Positions 18,650 through 27,461 of a stretch of DNA of 64,000 nt are shown piece by piece (position 1 is the stretch's first letter; the number at the start of each line of letters is the position of its first letter). The stretch is taken from contig NZ_SACT01000010.1 in the NCBI RefSeq assembly GCF_004016515.1, positions 1 through 64,000 on the forward strand, in the 5' to 3' direction. This stretch comes from Rubrivivax albus (GTDB taxonomy: Bacteria > Pseudomonadota > Gammaproteobacteria > Burkholderiales > Burkholderiaceae_C). The notes under the pieces are model-generated. The model saw only the letters and a program-made list of their open reading frames with translations, was not told the DNA's origin and did not search any database. The position numbers were made by a program, and so were the translations under genes.

Positions 18650-20128
18650 TCAGGCAGTGAACCAGTGTTCGCGCGCCTTCATGATCAGGGCGCGGGCCTG
18701 CTCGTCGTCGATGCCAGTCATCTCGGTGAGTTCATCGACCGCGAGGTCGGCGAGGTCGTCGCGGGTGTGGATGCCGCCATCGGCCAGCTTGCCGATGATC
18801 TCCGGCGTCAGGCCTTCGAGGTCGCGCAGATCCTGCGAGACTTCCTCGACCTTCTCCTCACGCTCGATCTCCAACGTCAGCAGCGCATCCTTGGCACGGG
18901 TGCGCAACTCGTTGATGGTGTCCTCGTCGAAGGACTCGATCTCCAGCATCTCCTGCAGCGGCACATAGGCCACCTCTTCCAGGCTGGTGAAGCCCTCGGC
19001 GATCAGGATGTCGGCGACCTCCTCGTCGACGTCGAGCTTCTCGACGAAGAGCTTGCGCACCGAGTCGCTTTCCTCGGCCTGCTTGGCCTGCGACTCCTCG
19101 GCGGTCATGATGTTGATGCGCCAGCCGGTGAGTTCCGACGCCAGGCGCACGTTCTGGCCGCCGCGGCCGATGGCGATGGCGAGGTTCTCCTCGTCGACCA
19201 CCACGTCCATCGCATGCCGCTCCTCGTCGACCACGATGCTCACCACGTTGGCCGGCGCCAGCGCGCCGATCACGAACTGCGCCGGGTCTTCCGACCACAG
19301 CACGATGTCCACGCGCTCACCGGCGAGCTCGTTGGTGACGCCGTTGACGCGCGAGCCGCGCACGCCGACGCAGGTGCCGATGGGATCGACACGCCGATCA
19401 TGGCTGACGACGGCGATCTTGGCCCGGCTGCCCGGGTCACGGGCACAGCTCTTGATCTCGAGCAGGCCCTGCTCAATCTCCGGCACTTCCTGCGCGAAGA
19501 GTTCGATCATGAAGCCCGGCGCGCTACGGCTGAGCATGATCTGCGGGCCGCGCTGGGTGGGGTCGACGCCGAGGATGTAGGCCCGCACGCGGTCACCCGA
19601 GCGCAGGTTCTCCTTCGGGATCATCTCGTTGCGGCGCAGGCGGCCTTCGACGCGGCCGCTCTCGACGATGATGTCGCCCTTGTCCAGGCGCTTGACCGTG
19701 CCGACCATGATCTTCTCGCCGCGCGAGAGGAAGTCGTTGAGCAGTTGCTCGCGCTCGGCATCACGGATCTTCTGCAGGATCACCTGCTTGGCGGCCTGGG
19801 CACCGATGCGGCCGATCGGCACCGAGTCGATCGCCTCCTCGATGTAGTCGCCTTCCTCGATGTCGGGGATCTGCTCCTTGGCCTCGAACAGCAGGATCTC
19901 GGCGTCGGGGATCTGCAGGCCGGCCTCGTCCGGCACCACGTGCCAGCGGCGGAAGGTCTCGTACTCGCCGGTGTCACGGTCGACCGCGACGCGGATGTCC
20001 ACCTCGCCACCGTGCAGCTTCTTGGTGGCCGACGCCAGCGCGGCCTCCACCGCGCCGAAGACGACATCGCGTTCCACGCTCTTCTCGCGGGAAATCGCTT
20101 CCACCAGCATCAGCATCTCGCGGTTCAT
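18650..20128 (-). CDS. nusA: Transcription termination/antitermination factor NusA
   Basis: NusA binds RNA polymerase and nascent RNA and modulates pausing, termination and antitermination. The 492-residue protein has the NTD ([20 protein letters not shown]), an S1 domain ([20 protein letters not shown]) and two KH domains ([20 protein letters not shown], then [19 protein letters not shown]). Two C-terminal acidic repeats follow ([20 protein letters not shown] and [20 protein letters not shown]), as in E. coli. The ATG overlaps the rimP stop by 4 bases. A hairpin with a U-run lies in the leader of this operon, which is relevant because NusA itself affects termination. Confidence 0.97.
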   Translation of the reverse strand: MNREMLMLVEAISREKSVERDVVFGAVEAALASATKKLHGGEVDIRVAVDRDTGEYETFRRWHVVPDEAGLQIPDAEILLFEAKEQIPDIEEGDYIEEAIDSVPIGRIGAQAAKQVILQKIRDAEREQLLNDFLSRGEKIMVGTVKRLDKGDIIVESGRVEGRLRRNEMIPKENLRSGDRVRAYILGVDPTQRGPQIMLSRSAPGFMIELFAQEVPEIEQGLLEIKSCARDPGSRAKIAVVSHDRRVDPIGTCVGVRGSRVNGVTNELAGERVDIVLWSEDPAQFVIGALAPANVVSIVVDEERHAMDVVVDEENLAIAIGRGGQNVRLASELTGWRINIMTAEESQAKQAEESDSVRKLFVEKLDVDEEVADILIAEGFTSLEEVAYVPLQEMLEIESFDEDTINELRTRAKDALLTLEIEREEKVEEVSQDLRDLEGLTPEIIGKLADGGIHTRDDLADLAVDELTEMTGIDDEQARALIMKAREHWFTA

Positions 20129-20709
20129 CGGTCCTGCTCTCCATTCAGCGCGGCATCTGCTGCGGGTGCCGCGTTCTTGACATCGGGGGTCTTGCGCCGG
20201 CCCTTGAAATCCACCACCGGCACGAGGCGCATCTCGCGCACCTCGTCGAAGCGGAAGTCCAGGGCCAGGGTGTTCTTGTTCTCGGTGATCTCAAGCCGCC
20301 AGGCGTCGCCCGAATCGGCCAGTGGCTGCAGCACACCGGTCCAGTGCTTGCGGTTCTCGAACGGCAGCTTCAGGGTCAGGCTCACGGCCTGGCCGGCGAA
20401 GCGGCGCCAGTGGGCCTCGGTCTTGAGCGGGCGATCGAGCCCAGGCGAGGAGACCTCCAGCCGCGCGTAGTCCAGGCCCGACACTTCCAGGGCCAGCTGC
20501 AACTGGCGGGTAACGCGTTCGCAGTCCTCGACGGTGATGAACTCACCCGTGTCGGGCGTCCCCGGGGTGCCGTAGACGTGGCCGGGCAGTCGGTCGATCG
20601 TCACGCGCAGCAGCCCGCGCGCCAGGCGCTCGACGTCCACCAGGTCGTAGCCCAACCCGGTGACGGTGCGCTCGATGGCGTCGCTGGAATGGCTCGCTGA
20701 AGAGCCCAT
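20125..20709 (-). CDS. rimP: Ribosome maturation factor RimP
   Basis: RimP is needed for maturation of the 30S subunit. The 194-residue protein has the N-terminal domain [42 protein letters not shown] and [21 protein letters not shown], all typical of the family, followed by the SH3-like C-terminal domain. A TTG nine codons upstream (20736) is an alternative start, but neither site has a clear ribosome-binding site; ATG 20709 is chosen because the conserved region starts soon after it. It is the first gene of the rimP-nusA-infB operon. Confidence 0.9.
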   Translation of the reverse strand: MGSSASHSSDAIERTVTGLGYDLVDVERLARGLLRVTIDRLPGHVYGTPGTPDTGEFITVEDCERVTRQLQLALEVSGLDYARLEVSSPGLDRPLKTEAHWRRFAGQAVSLTLKLPFENRKHWTGVLQPLADSGDAWRLEITENKNTLALDFRFDEVREMRLVPVVDFKGRRKTPDVKNAAPAADAALNGEQDR

Positions 20710-20748
20710 GGTGGACGTCGACGGTGCAGTGCTCAAAAAGACTCGCGC

Positions 20749-20777
20749 AAAAAAAATGGGCAGGTGAGCCCGCCCAT
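20749..20777 (-). terminator. Leader terminator/attenuator upstream of rimP
   Basis: Read on the minus strand, ATGGGC (20777-20772) pairs with GCCCAT (20761-20756). An alternative inner stem GGGC-TCACCT-GCCC is also possible. The hairpin runs directly into a stretch of eight T (20756-20749). This is a good intrinsic terminator shape. It lies between the predicted promoter at 20801-20829 and the rimP start, so it would act on the leader of the operon rather than at a gene end. Confidence 0.6.
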
Positions 20778-20800
20778 GCTCTTACTCTCGGGAAACGTGC

Positions 20801-20829
20801 ATTATAGCCACGGCAAATGCGCCCTGCAA
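20801..20829 (-). promoter_or_regulatory. Sigma-70 promoter of the rimP-nusA-infB operon
   Basis: On the minus strand TTGCAG (20829-20824) and a perfect TATAAT (20806-20801) are separated by exactly 17 bases. Transcription would start near 20794, about 85 bases upstream of rimP and only some 17 bases before the leader hairpin. No other minus-strand gene lies here that this promoter could serve. Confidence 0.65.
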
Positions 20830-20910
20830 GCAGGGTCCGTGCCGGGCGGGCCCGTGCCAGCGCCTCGTGCCAGAATGCCGGCCCCGCACACCACCACGAG
20901 ACCGAGACCC

Positions 20911-21699
20911 ATGGGATTCCTTGCCGGCAAGCGCCTGCTCATCACCGGCGTGCTGTCCAACCGCTCCATCGCCTACGGCATCGCCCGCGCATGCCACCGC
21001 GAGGGCGCCGAGCTCGCCTTCAGCTATGTCGGCGAGCGCTTCAAGGACCGCATCACCGAGTTTGCCAAGGAGTTCGGCTCCGACATGGTCTACGAGTGCG
21101 ACGTCGGCGAAGACGCGCAGATCGAGCGCCTGTTCGCCCAGCTTGGCGAGCGCTGGCCGGAATTCGACGGCTTCGTGCACGCCATCGCATTCGCGCCGCG
21201 CGAGGCCATCGCCGGCGACTTCCTGGAAGGCCTGAGCCGCGAGGCCTACCGCACGGCCCACGAGATTTCCGCCTACAGCTTCCCGGCCATGGCCAAGGCC
21301 GCCCTGCCCCGGCTGCGCCCGGGCGCGGCGCTGCTGACGCTGAGCTACCTGGGCGCCATGCGCTACGTGCCCAACTACAACACCATGGGCCTGGCCAAGG
21401 CTTCGCTGGAAAGCAGCGTGCGCTTCCTGGCGCACAGCGTGGGCCCACGCGGGGTGCGCGTCAATGCCATCAGCGCCGGCCCGATCAAGACGCTGGCGGC
21501 CTCCGGCATCAAGGACTTCGGCAAGCTGCTCAACGCGTTCGCCGCCGCCACGCCGATCCGCCGCGCGATCACGATCGACGACGTGGGCAACACCGCAGCG
21601 TTCCTGCTGTCCGACCTGTCGGCCGGCATCAGCGCCGAGGTGGTCTACGTCGACGGCGGCTTCAGCCACATGGCCGTGGTCGACGCCGACCTCGGCTAA
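20911..21699 (+). CDS. fabI: Enoyl-[acyl-carrier-protein] reductase FabI (NADH)
   Basis: FabI carries out the last reduction in each fatty-acid elongation cycle. The 262-residue protein is the size of E. coli FabI and keeps its numbering. The nucleotide-binding loop is [15 protein letters not shown], and the active-site residues are Tyr146 (LSYLGAM), Tyr156 and Lys163 (Y-x6-K in [10 protein letters not shown]). [13 protein letters not shown] and the Rossmann end [10 protein letters not shown] follow. The frame is open further upstream but ATG 20911 starts the conserved domain. It is transcribed away from rimP. Confidence 0.96.
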   Translation: MGFLAGKRLLITGVLSNRSIAYGIARACHREGAELAFSYVGERFKDRITEFAKEFGSDMVYECDVGEDAQIERLFAQLGERWPEFDGFVHAIAFAPREAIAGDFLEGLSREAYRTAHEISAYSFPAMAKAALPRLRPGAALLTLSYLGAMRYVPNYNTMGLAKASLESSVRFLAHSVGPRGVRVNAISAGPIKTLAASGIKDFGKLLNAFAAATPIRRAITIDDVGNTAAFLLSDLSAGISAEVVYVDGGFSHMAVVDADLG

Positions 21700-21734
21700 C
21701 GCCAGGCCCGTGCCGGGCCCGGCGCCCGCTGCGA

Positions 21735-24005
21735 TCAGGCGCGCACGCAGTCCACGTAGTAGCGGCGTTCGCCGCCGGCCGTGCCCTCCTCCTCGACCAG
21801 GCCGTGCACGTCGGTGGCGAAGCCGGGGAACTGCGCGTTGAACTCGCGTGTGAACTTCAGGTACTGCACGATCTTGCGGTTGAAGACCTCGCCCGGGATG
21901 AGCAGCGGGATGCCCGGCGGGTAAGGCGTCAGCAGACTGGTGGTGATGCGCCCCTCCAGCGCGTCGATCGGCACCCGTTCGGTCTCGCGGTGGGCGATCT
22001 TCGCGTAGGCGTCGCTGGGCTTCATGGCCGGGTGCAGTTCCGACAGGTACATCTCCGTGGTCAGCCGCGCGATGTCGCCCTTGGCATAGGCTTCGTGGAT
22101 GGCCTGGCTCAGGTCGCGCAGGCCCATGCGCTCGTACATCGGGTGCTTGGCCACGAACTCCGGCAGGATGCGCCACAGCGGCTGGTTGCGGTCGTAGTCG
22201 TCCTTGAACTGCTGCAGCGCCGTCAGCATCGTGTTCCATCGGCCCTTGGTGATGCCGATGGTGAACATGATGAACAGCGAGTACAGGCCGGTCTTCTCGA
22301 CCACCACGCCATGCTCGGCCAGGAACTTGGTCAGGATGCTCGCCGGGATGCCGGTCTTGGCGAAGCGGCCGTTGACGTCCAGCCCCGGCGTGATGATGGT
22401 GCTCTTGATCGGGTCGAGCATGTTGAAGCCGCGGGCCAGCTTGCCGAAGCCGTGCCAGTTGCCGGCCTTGCCCGCGCCGCCCAGGATCCAGTCGGCCGAC
22501 TGCCCGATGCCCTCGGTGGCCAGCTTGTCCGGCCCCCAGACCTTGAACCACCAGTCGTCGGCGTAGTCCTTCTCCACCTTGCGCATTGCGCGGCGGAAGT
22601 CCAGCGCCTCCTTGAGGCTCTCTTCGACCAGCGCAGTGCCGCCGGGCGGTTCCATCATCGCGGCGGCCACGTCGCAGCTGGCGATGATCGCGTACTGCGG
22701 GCTGGTGCTGGTGTGCATCAGGTAGGCCTCGTTGAAGAGGTGCCGGTCCAGCTTCACCGTCTGCGAATCCTGCACCAGCACCTGGCTGGCCTGGCTGAGG
22801 CCGGCCAGCAGCTTGTGCGTGCTCTGCGTCGCATAGACCATCGCCTTCGTGGGCCGCGCGCGCTTCTTGCCCATGGCGTGGAAGCTGCCATAGAAGGGAT
22901 GGAAGGCGGCGTGCGGCAGCCAGGCCTCGTCGAAGTGCAGCGTGTCGACGTAGCCGTCCAGCTTGCCCTTGATGGTCTCCGTGTTGTAGAGCACGCCGTC
23001 GTAGGTGCTCTGGGTCAGCGTCAGGATGCGCGGCTTGACCTTCTTGGCATCCACCCCCTTGAGCAGCGGGTTGGCCGCGATCTTGCGCTGGATGGCCTCG
23101 GGCGTGAACTCGGCTTCCGGGATCGGGCCGATGATGCCGTAGTGGTTGCGCGTGGGCGGCAGGAAGACCGGCACCGCGCCGGTCATGATGATGCTGTGCA
23201 GGATGCTCTTGTGGCAGTTGCGGTCCACCACCACCACGTCACCCGGCGCCACAGTGTGGTGCCACACCATCTTGTTGCTGGTGCTGGTGCCGTTGGTGAC
23301 GAAGAAGCAGTGGTCGGCATTGAAGATGCGCGCCGCGTTGCGCTCGCTCTGCGCCACCGGGCCGGTGTGGTCCAGCAGCTGGCCGAGTTCCTCCACCGCA
23401 TTGCAGACGTCGGCGCGCAGCATGTTCTCGCCGAAGAACTGGTGGAACATCTGGCCCACGGGGCTCTTCAGGAAGGCCACGCCGCCGCTGTGGCCGGGGC
23501 AGTGCCAGCTGTACGAGCCGTCCTGCGAGTACTCCATCAGCGCCTTGAAGAACGGTGGCGCCAGGCCGTCGAGGTAGCTCTTGGCCTCACGGATGATGTG
23601 CCGAGCCACGAACTCCGGCGTGTCCTCGAACATGTGGATGAAGCCGTGCAACTCGCGCAGCACGTCGTTCGGGATGTGCTCCGAGGTGCGCGTCTCGCCG
23701 TAGATGTAGATCGGGATGTCCGCGTTCTTGAAGCGGATCTCCTCGACGAAGCGGCGCAGGTTCACGACCACCGGGTCCAGGTCCGGGCCGCCGGAGAACT
23801 CGTTGTCGTCGATGCTCAGGATGAAGGCGCTGGCCCGGCTCTGCTGCTGGGCGAACTGGCTCAGGTCGCCGTAACTGGTCACGCCCAGGACCTCGAAGCC
23901 CTCCTTCTCGATGGCCTGCGCCAGCGCACGAATGCTCAGGCCCGAGGTGTTCTCGGAGCGGTAGTCCTCGTCGATGATGACGATGGGAAAGTGGAAGCGC
24001 TGCAT
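21735..24005 (-). CDS. Orn/Lys/Arg decarboxylase (PLP fold type I, two-domain inducible type)
   Basis: A 756-residue PLP enzyme that decarboxylates a basic amino acid, consuming protons and giving a polyamine or precursor. It has an N-terminal receiver-like wing domain (FPIVIIDEDYRSENTSGLSI) and the PLP core. The core shows WHCPGHSGGVAF, FVTNGTSTSNKMVWH and DEAWLPHAAFHPFYG, with the Schiff-base lysine in TQSTHKLLAGLSQAS. The C-terminal domain has TPYPPGIPLLIPGE. Domain order and length match LdcC, SpeC and AdiA. Which amino acid is used cannot be decided here. Start ATG 24005 follows from the conserved N-terminus. Confidence 0.9.
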   Translation of the reverse strand: MQRFHFPIVIIDEDYRSENTSGLSIRALAQAIEKEGFEVLGVTSYGDLSQFAQQQSRASAFILSIDDNEFSGGPDLDPVVVNLRRFVEEIRFKNADIPIYIYGETRTSEHIPNDVLRELHGFIHMFEDTPEFVARHIIREAKSYLDGLAPPFFKALMEYSQDGSYSWHCPGHSGGVAFLKSPVGQMFHQFFGENMLRADVCNAVEELGQLLDHTGPVAQSERNAARIFNADHCFFVTNGTSTSNKMVWHHTVAPGDVVVVDRNCHKSILHSIIMTGAVPVFLPPTRNHYGIIGPIPEAEFTPEAIQRKIAANPLLKGVDAKKVKPRILTLTQSTYDGVLYNTETIKGKLDGYVDTLHFDEAWLPHAAFHPFYGSFHAMGKKRARPTKAMVYATQSTHKLLAGLSQASQVLVQDSQTVKLDRHLFNEAYLMHTSTSPQYAIIASCDVAAAMMEPPGGTALVEESLKEALDFRRAMRKVEKDYADDWWFKVWGPDKLATEGIGQSADWILGGAGKAGNWHGFGKLARGFNMLDPIKSTIITPGLDVNGRFAKTGIPASILTKFLAEHGVVVEKTGLYSLFIMFTIGITKGRWNTMLTALQQFKDDYDRNQPLWRILPEFVAKHPMYERMGLRDLSQAIHEAYAKGDIARLTTEMYLSELHPAMKPSDAYAKIAHRETERVPIDALEGRITTSLLTPYPPGIPLLIPGEVFNRKIVQYLKFTREFNAQFPGFATDVHGLVEEEGTAGGERRYYVDCVRA

Positions 24006-24114
24006 GGCCCTGCCCTGCGTCTGGAAAAGGAAAAGCGCGCAGTGTAGGCGCGGGGTGTGGCCACGCCATGTCGCTACACTGATCCGGTTCAGGGACTGTG
24101 CCGTGGAGGCAACG

Positions 24115-24546
24115 ATGGGGATCGAAGGGCCGACGTTCTGGTGGGTGCTGGCCGGCACGCTGGTGGCGCTGGAGCTCGCCACCGGCACGTTCTACCTGCT
24201 GATGCTGGCGCTGGGCGCCGTCGCCGGCGCGCTGGTGGCACACGGCGGCTTCAACGCCAGTGCACAGATCGTCGCATCCGCAGTGCTCGGCGCCGCGGCC
24301 ACCCTGGTCTGGCACGTCAAGCGGGCGCGCAACCCGCAGTCGGCGCCGGCGCAGTCGAACCGCGACGTGCTGCTGGACATCGGCCAGACGCTGACCATCG
24401 ATGACTGGTCGGCCGACGGCACGGCCCGCGCCCAGTACCGCGGCGCCGCCTGGAGCGTGCGCTACGCCGGCGAAGGCGTGCCCGCGCCGGGCAGCCACCG
24501 CATCGTCGCCGTGGACGGCAACGTGCTGTCCGTGACCGCCGCCTGA
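24115..24546 (+). CDS. NfeD-family membrane protein
   Basis: A 143-residue protein with two or three hydrophobic helices (FWWVLAGTLVALELATGTFY, then LLMLALGAVAGALVAHGG and IVASAVLGAAATLVW). A C-terminal soluble OB-like domain of about 65 residues follows (DVLLDIGQTLTIDDW to VDGNVLSVTA). This is the short NfeD type, which is found next to SPFH/stomatin genes and is thought to work with them at membrane microdomains. The downstream gene is such an SPFH protein, 24 bases away. GGAGG lies 5 bases before the ATG. Confidence 0.88.
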   Translation: MGIEGPTFWWVLAGTLVALELATGTFYLLMLALGAVAGALVAHGGFNASAQIVASAVLGAAATLVWHVKRARNPQSAPAQSNRDVLLDIGQTLTIDDWSADGTARAQYRGAAWSVRYAGEGVPAPGSHRIVAVDGNVLSVTAA

Positions 24547-24570
24547 CCCTTCACCTCCAGAGCCACCACC

Positions 24571-25488
24571 ATGGAAATCGCCCTCGTCGTTCTCGTCATC
24601 GCGGTCATCTTCATCGTCCGCACCTTCAAGATCGTGCCGCAGCAGCAGGCCTGGGTGGTCGAGCGCCTGGGCAAGTACGACCGCACGCTCACCCCCGGCC
24701 TGAAGTTCCTGGTGCCCTTCATCGAACGCGTGGCCTACAAGCACTCGCTGAAGGAAGTGCCGCTGGACGTACCCAGCCAGGTCTGCATCACCAAGGACAA
24801 CACCCAGCTGCAGGTGGACGGCATCCTGTATTTCCAGGTCACCGACCCGATGCGCGCCAGCTACGGCAGCAGCGACTACATCGTAGCCATCACCCAGCTG
24901 GCGCAGACCACGCTGCGCAGCGTGATCGGCCGGATGGAACTGGACAAGACCTTCGAGGAGCGCGACCTCATCAATGCCACGGTGGTGCAGGCGCTGGACG
25001 AGGCCGCGCTGAACTGGGGCGTGAAGGTGCTGCGCTACGAGATCAAGGACCTGACGCCGCCGGCCGAGATCCTGCGCGCGATGCAGGCGCAGATCACCGC
25101 CGAGCGCGAGAAGCGCGCGCTGATTGCCGCGTCCGAGGGCCGTCGCCAGGAACAGATCAACATCGCCACGGGTGAACGCGAGGCCTTCATCGCGCGCTCG
25201 GAAGGCGAGAAGCAGGCCGAGATCAACACCGCCCAGGGTCAGGCCGCAGCCATCGTCGCGGTGGCCGAAGCCACCGCCAGCGCGATCCGGCAGGTGGCTG
25301 CCGCCATCCAGGAGCCCGGCGGCGACCAGGCCGTGCAGCTGAAGGTGGCCGAAAAGGCCGTGGAGGCCTACGCGCAGCTGGCACAGAAGAACAACACCAT
25401 GATCGTGCCAGGCAACATGAGCGAGGTCTCCGGGCTGATCGGCACCGCGATGGCACTGATCAAGGGCGGCGGCACACAAGCCCGATGA
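24571..25488 (+). CDS. qmcA: SPFH/Band 7 (stomatin-like) membrane protein, QmcA/YbbK type
   Basis: A 305-residue protein with one N-terminal membrane helix (IALVVLVIAVIFIVRTF). It is followed by the SPFH domain (VPQQQAWVVERLGKYDRTL, DVPSQVCITKDNTQLQVDG, RSVIGRMELDKTFEERD) and a long charged, Ala/Glu/Gln-rich coiled coil from about residue 170 to 260. The TPPAEILRAMQAQITAEREK segment is diagnostic of the QmcA/YbbK branch. It forms an operon with the NfeD-like gene upstream, a pairing known from many bacteria and linked to membrane protein quality control. Confidence 0.92.
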   Translation: MEIALVVLVIAVIFIVRTFKIVPQQQAWVVERLGKYDRTLTPGLKFLVPFIERVAYKHSLKEVPLDVPSQVCITKDNTQLQVDGILYFQVTDPMRASYGSSDYIVAITQLAQTTLRSVIGRMELDKTFEERDLINATVVQALDEAALNWGVKVLRYEIKDLTPPAEILRAMQAQITAEREKRALIAASEGRRQEQINIATGEREAFIARSEGEKQAEINTAQGQAAAIVAVAEATASAIRQVAAAIQEPGGDQAVQLKVAEKAVEAYAQLAQKNNTMIVPGNMSEVSGLIGTAMALIKGGGTQAR

Positions 25489-25492
25489 GACC

Positions 25493-25924
25493 ATGAGCGC
25501 GGCAGACGACTCCTCCGGAAGCGCCGACGACGGCGCCGACCCCCGCGCCGAGGCGCGCAACGTGCTCGGCGGCCCACTGCAGCCCTGCAGCTACGACCCG
25601 CTGACCGGCTGGCTGCGCGACGGCTGCTGCCAAACCGACCGCCACGACCACGGCAGCCATGTGATCTGCGCCCGCATGACCGTCGAGTTCCTGAACTTCC
25701 AGATGGAGCGCGGCAACGACCTCATCACCCCGAGGCCGGAGCACCGTTTCCGCGGCCTCAGGCCCGGCGACCGCTGGTGCGTGTGCGCGTTGCGCTGGAG
25801 GGAAGCCCATGATGCCGGCTGTGCGCCGCCCGTGGTGCTGGAATGCACGCATCAGCGCGCACTCGACTACGTGCTGCTCGAATGGCTGCGAGCGCACGCG
25901 CTGACAGCAGCCGGCAACTACTGA
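25493..25924 (+). CDS. DUF2237 family protein
   Basis: A 143-residue soluble protein of a conserved family without known function. After about 20 acidic, probably disordered residues come NVLGGPLQPCSYDPLTGWLR, DGCCQTDRHDHGSHVICARM, TVEFLNFQMERGNDLITPRP, PGDRWCVCALRWREA and a final ECTHQRALDYVLLEWLRAHA. Several conserved Cys and His residues (CC in DGCC, CVC) could bind metal. The ATG is 4 bases after the SPFH stop, so it belongs to the same operon. Confidence 0.88.
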   Translation: MSAADDSSGSADDGADPRAEARNVLGGPLQPCSYDPLTGWLRDGCCQTDRHDHGSHVICARMTVEFLNFQMERGNDLITPRPEHRFRGLRPGDRWCVCALRWREAHDAGCAPPVVLECTHQRALDYVLLEWLRAHALTAAGNY

Positions 25925-25951
25925 ACCCGTGGGCGCCAGCGAGACCGCGCA

Positions 25952-25969
25952 CCCCCCGACCGCGGGGGG
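25952..25969. terminator. GC hairpin after the DUF2237 gene
   Basis: CCCCCCG (25952-25958) and CGGGGGG (25963-25969) form a 7-bp stem with a 4-base loop, 28 bases after the stop. No T-run follows, so termination is uncertain. Confidence 0.35.
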
Positions 25970-26064
25970 CCTCCGTCGATCGCCGACGGCCAGGCCACGC
26001 GGTGGACCTTTACATGCAGGGAGCGAACTGCCGCACCTTCGCCGGCGGTCTTCGAGGAGGAAAC

Positions 26065-27150
26065 ATGGTTCTATTCACCCGACGCGTCATGGCCGCGGCC
26101 GCCGTCGCTGCGTTGGGTGCCGGCAGCGCCCAGGCCCTGACCTTCGATCTCACGTTCACGCCCGGCACCAGCGCCATCGAGCAGGCCTCGTTCGCCGCCG
26201 GCGCGGCCATGTGGTCGGCGATCTTCGACGACGACGTAACGGTCAAGCTGACCGTGGGTACGGCATCGCTGGGATCCGGCATCCTGGCGCAGGCCGGATC
26301 TCGACAATTGTCGTACACCTACGACTCGTTCTACGGCGCGCTCTCCAGCGATGCCAGTTCGGCACTGGACAACACGGCCGTTGCCACGCTGAACACCGGG
26401 TCGAGCTTCGGCATGCTGATCAATCGAACGGCCGACAACCCCAACGGCTCGGGCAGCGCCATCGCCTACGTCGACGACAACGGCAGCACGAACAATTCGA
26501 CCGTGCGCCTCACCGCGGCCAATGCGCGTTCGCTGGGACTGCCCTTTGCCCCCGGCGGGGTCGGCAGCGCTTGCACCGATTGCGATGCCTTCATCCAGTT
26601 CAGCACCAACTTCACCTGGGACTACGACCGCAGCAACGGCATCGGCGCCAACGACTTCGACTTCGTCGGCATCGCTGCGCACGAAATCGGCCACGCGCTC
26701 GGATTCATCAGCGGTGTCGACATCCTCGACGGCAACTCGCCGCCGGTGAACGGCCCCTTCAGCAGCGACGCCTTCACCTACGTGTCGTCGATGGACCTGT
26801 TCCGTTACTCCTCCGACAGCGCGTTGCTCGGCGTCATCGACTGGACGGCCGATGCTCGCGACAAGTACTTCTCGGTCGACGGCGGCGCCACCCTGGGCTC
26901 GCGCTTCTCGCTGGGCGTGAACTTCGGTGACGGCCGTCAGGCCAGCCACTGGAAGGACAACCTCTTCCTGGGCATCATGGACCCGACGTCGGCACGCGGC
27001 GAACTGCTGCAGATCTCCTCAGGTGACGTCGACGCCTTCGACGTCATCGGCTGGAACGTGGCGGCGATCCCCGAGCCGTCGACCTACGCGCTGTTCGGCG
27101 CCGGCCTCGGCTTCGTCGGTTGGATGACCCGCCGCCGGCGTCAGGCCTGA
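26065..27150 (+). CDS. Secreted PEP-CTERM zinc metalloprotease (NF038122-like)
   Basis: A 361-residue exported protein. It has a signal peptide (RRVMAAAAVAALGAGSAQAL), a catalytic domain with the extended zinc motif HEIGHALGF (His206, Glu207, His210) and a C-terminal PEP-CTERM sorting signal. The sorting signal is PEPSTYALFGAGLGFVGW followed by RRRRQA. That signal implies processing by an exosortase encoded elsewhere and placement in the envelope or extracellular matrix. The mature part is Ser/Asn/Asp-rich with few Cys, as usual for the group. GAGGAGG at 26054-26060 fixes the start. No other gene is coupled to it. Confidence 0.87.
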   Translation: MVLFTRRVMAAAAVAALGAGSAQALTFDLTFTPGTSAIEQASFAAGAAMWSAIFDDDVTVKLTVGTASLGSGILAQAGSRQLSYTYDSFYGALSSDASSALDNTAVATLNTGSSFGMLINRTADNPNGSGSAIAYVDDNGSTNNSTVRLTAANARSLGLPFAPGGVGSACTDCDAFIQFSTNFTWDYDRSNGIGANDFDFVGIAAHEIGHALGFISGVDILDGNSPPVNGPFSSDAFTYVSSMDLFRYSSDSALLGVIDWTADARDKYFSVDGGATLGSRFSLGVNFGDGRQASHWKDNLFLGIMDPTSARGELLQISSGDVDAFDVIGWNVAAIPEPSTYALFGAGLGFVGWMTRRRRQA

Positions 27151-27197
27151 CGCCCTCAGGGGGGCCAGGCGTGCGCTAGACTATTGGGCTGTCCCGG

Positions 27198-27288
27198 GGA
27201 GGGATGGATGAGTGGTTTAAGTCGCACGCCTGGAAAGCGTGTGTGGGTTAACAGCCCACCGCGGGTTCGAATCCCGCTCCCTCCGCCA
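27198..27288 (+). tRNA. tRNA-Ser (anticodon GGA)
   Basis: A 91-base tRNA with acceptor GGAGGGA pairing with TCCCTCC, an encoded CCA end at 27286-27288, anticodon loop CTGGAAA with GGA between CACGC and GCGTG, and the long variable arm of class II tRNAs. The T-arm GCGGGTTCGAATCCCGC is perfect. Its 3' end is directly followed by a mobile element with an integrase gene, so this end serves as attL. A TAGACT-like -10 lies about 15 bases upstream. Confidence 0.95.
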
Positions 27289-27335
27289 ACGATAGATTCG
27301 GCAACGTCCGCTGACAGCCGCAGGATTCACCAGAG

Positions 27336-27358
27336 AGCCCCGTTTTCCGGGGCTTTTT
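27336..27358 (+). terminator. Intrinsic terminator between tRNA-Ser and the integrase
   Basis: AGCCCCG (27336-27342), loop TTTTC, CGGGGCT (27348-27354), then TTTT. A strong rho-independent terminator that would end the tRNA-Ser transcript and shield the integrase gene from it. It belongs to the element, and replaces the original tRNA terminator that now lies at 40127. Confidence 0.8.
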
Positions 27359-27461
27359 CGTTCGTGAACCGCCGTTAGCGTGCGTTGACATCCGCCCCGG
27401 ACAGGGGGCACATTGTGGGGAACGGGCCGCCTCTGCGGCCGGAATCGACGGAGATTCCCCC

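Noticed and set aside
17045-20470. A very long plus-strand open frame (over 1100 codons) opposite infB, nusA and rimP
   Set aside because: It is the mirror of GC-rich codon bias in three certain minus-strand genes. Its translation has no family pattern.
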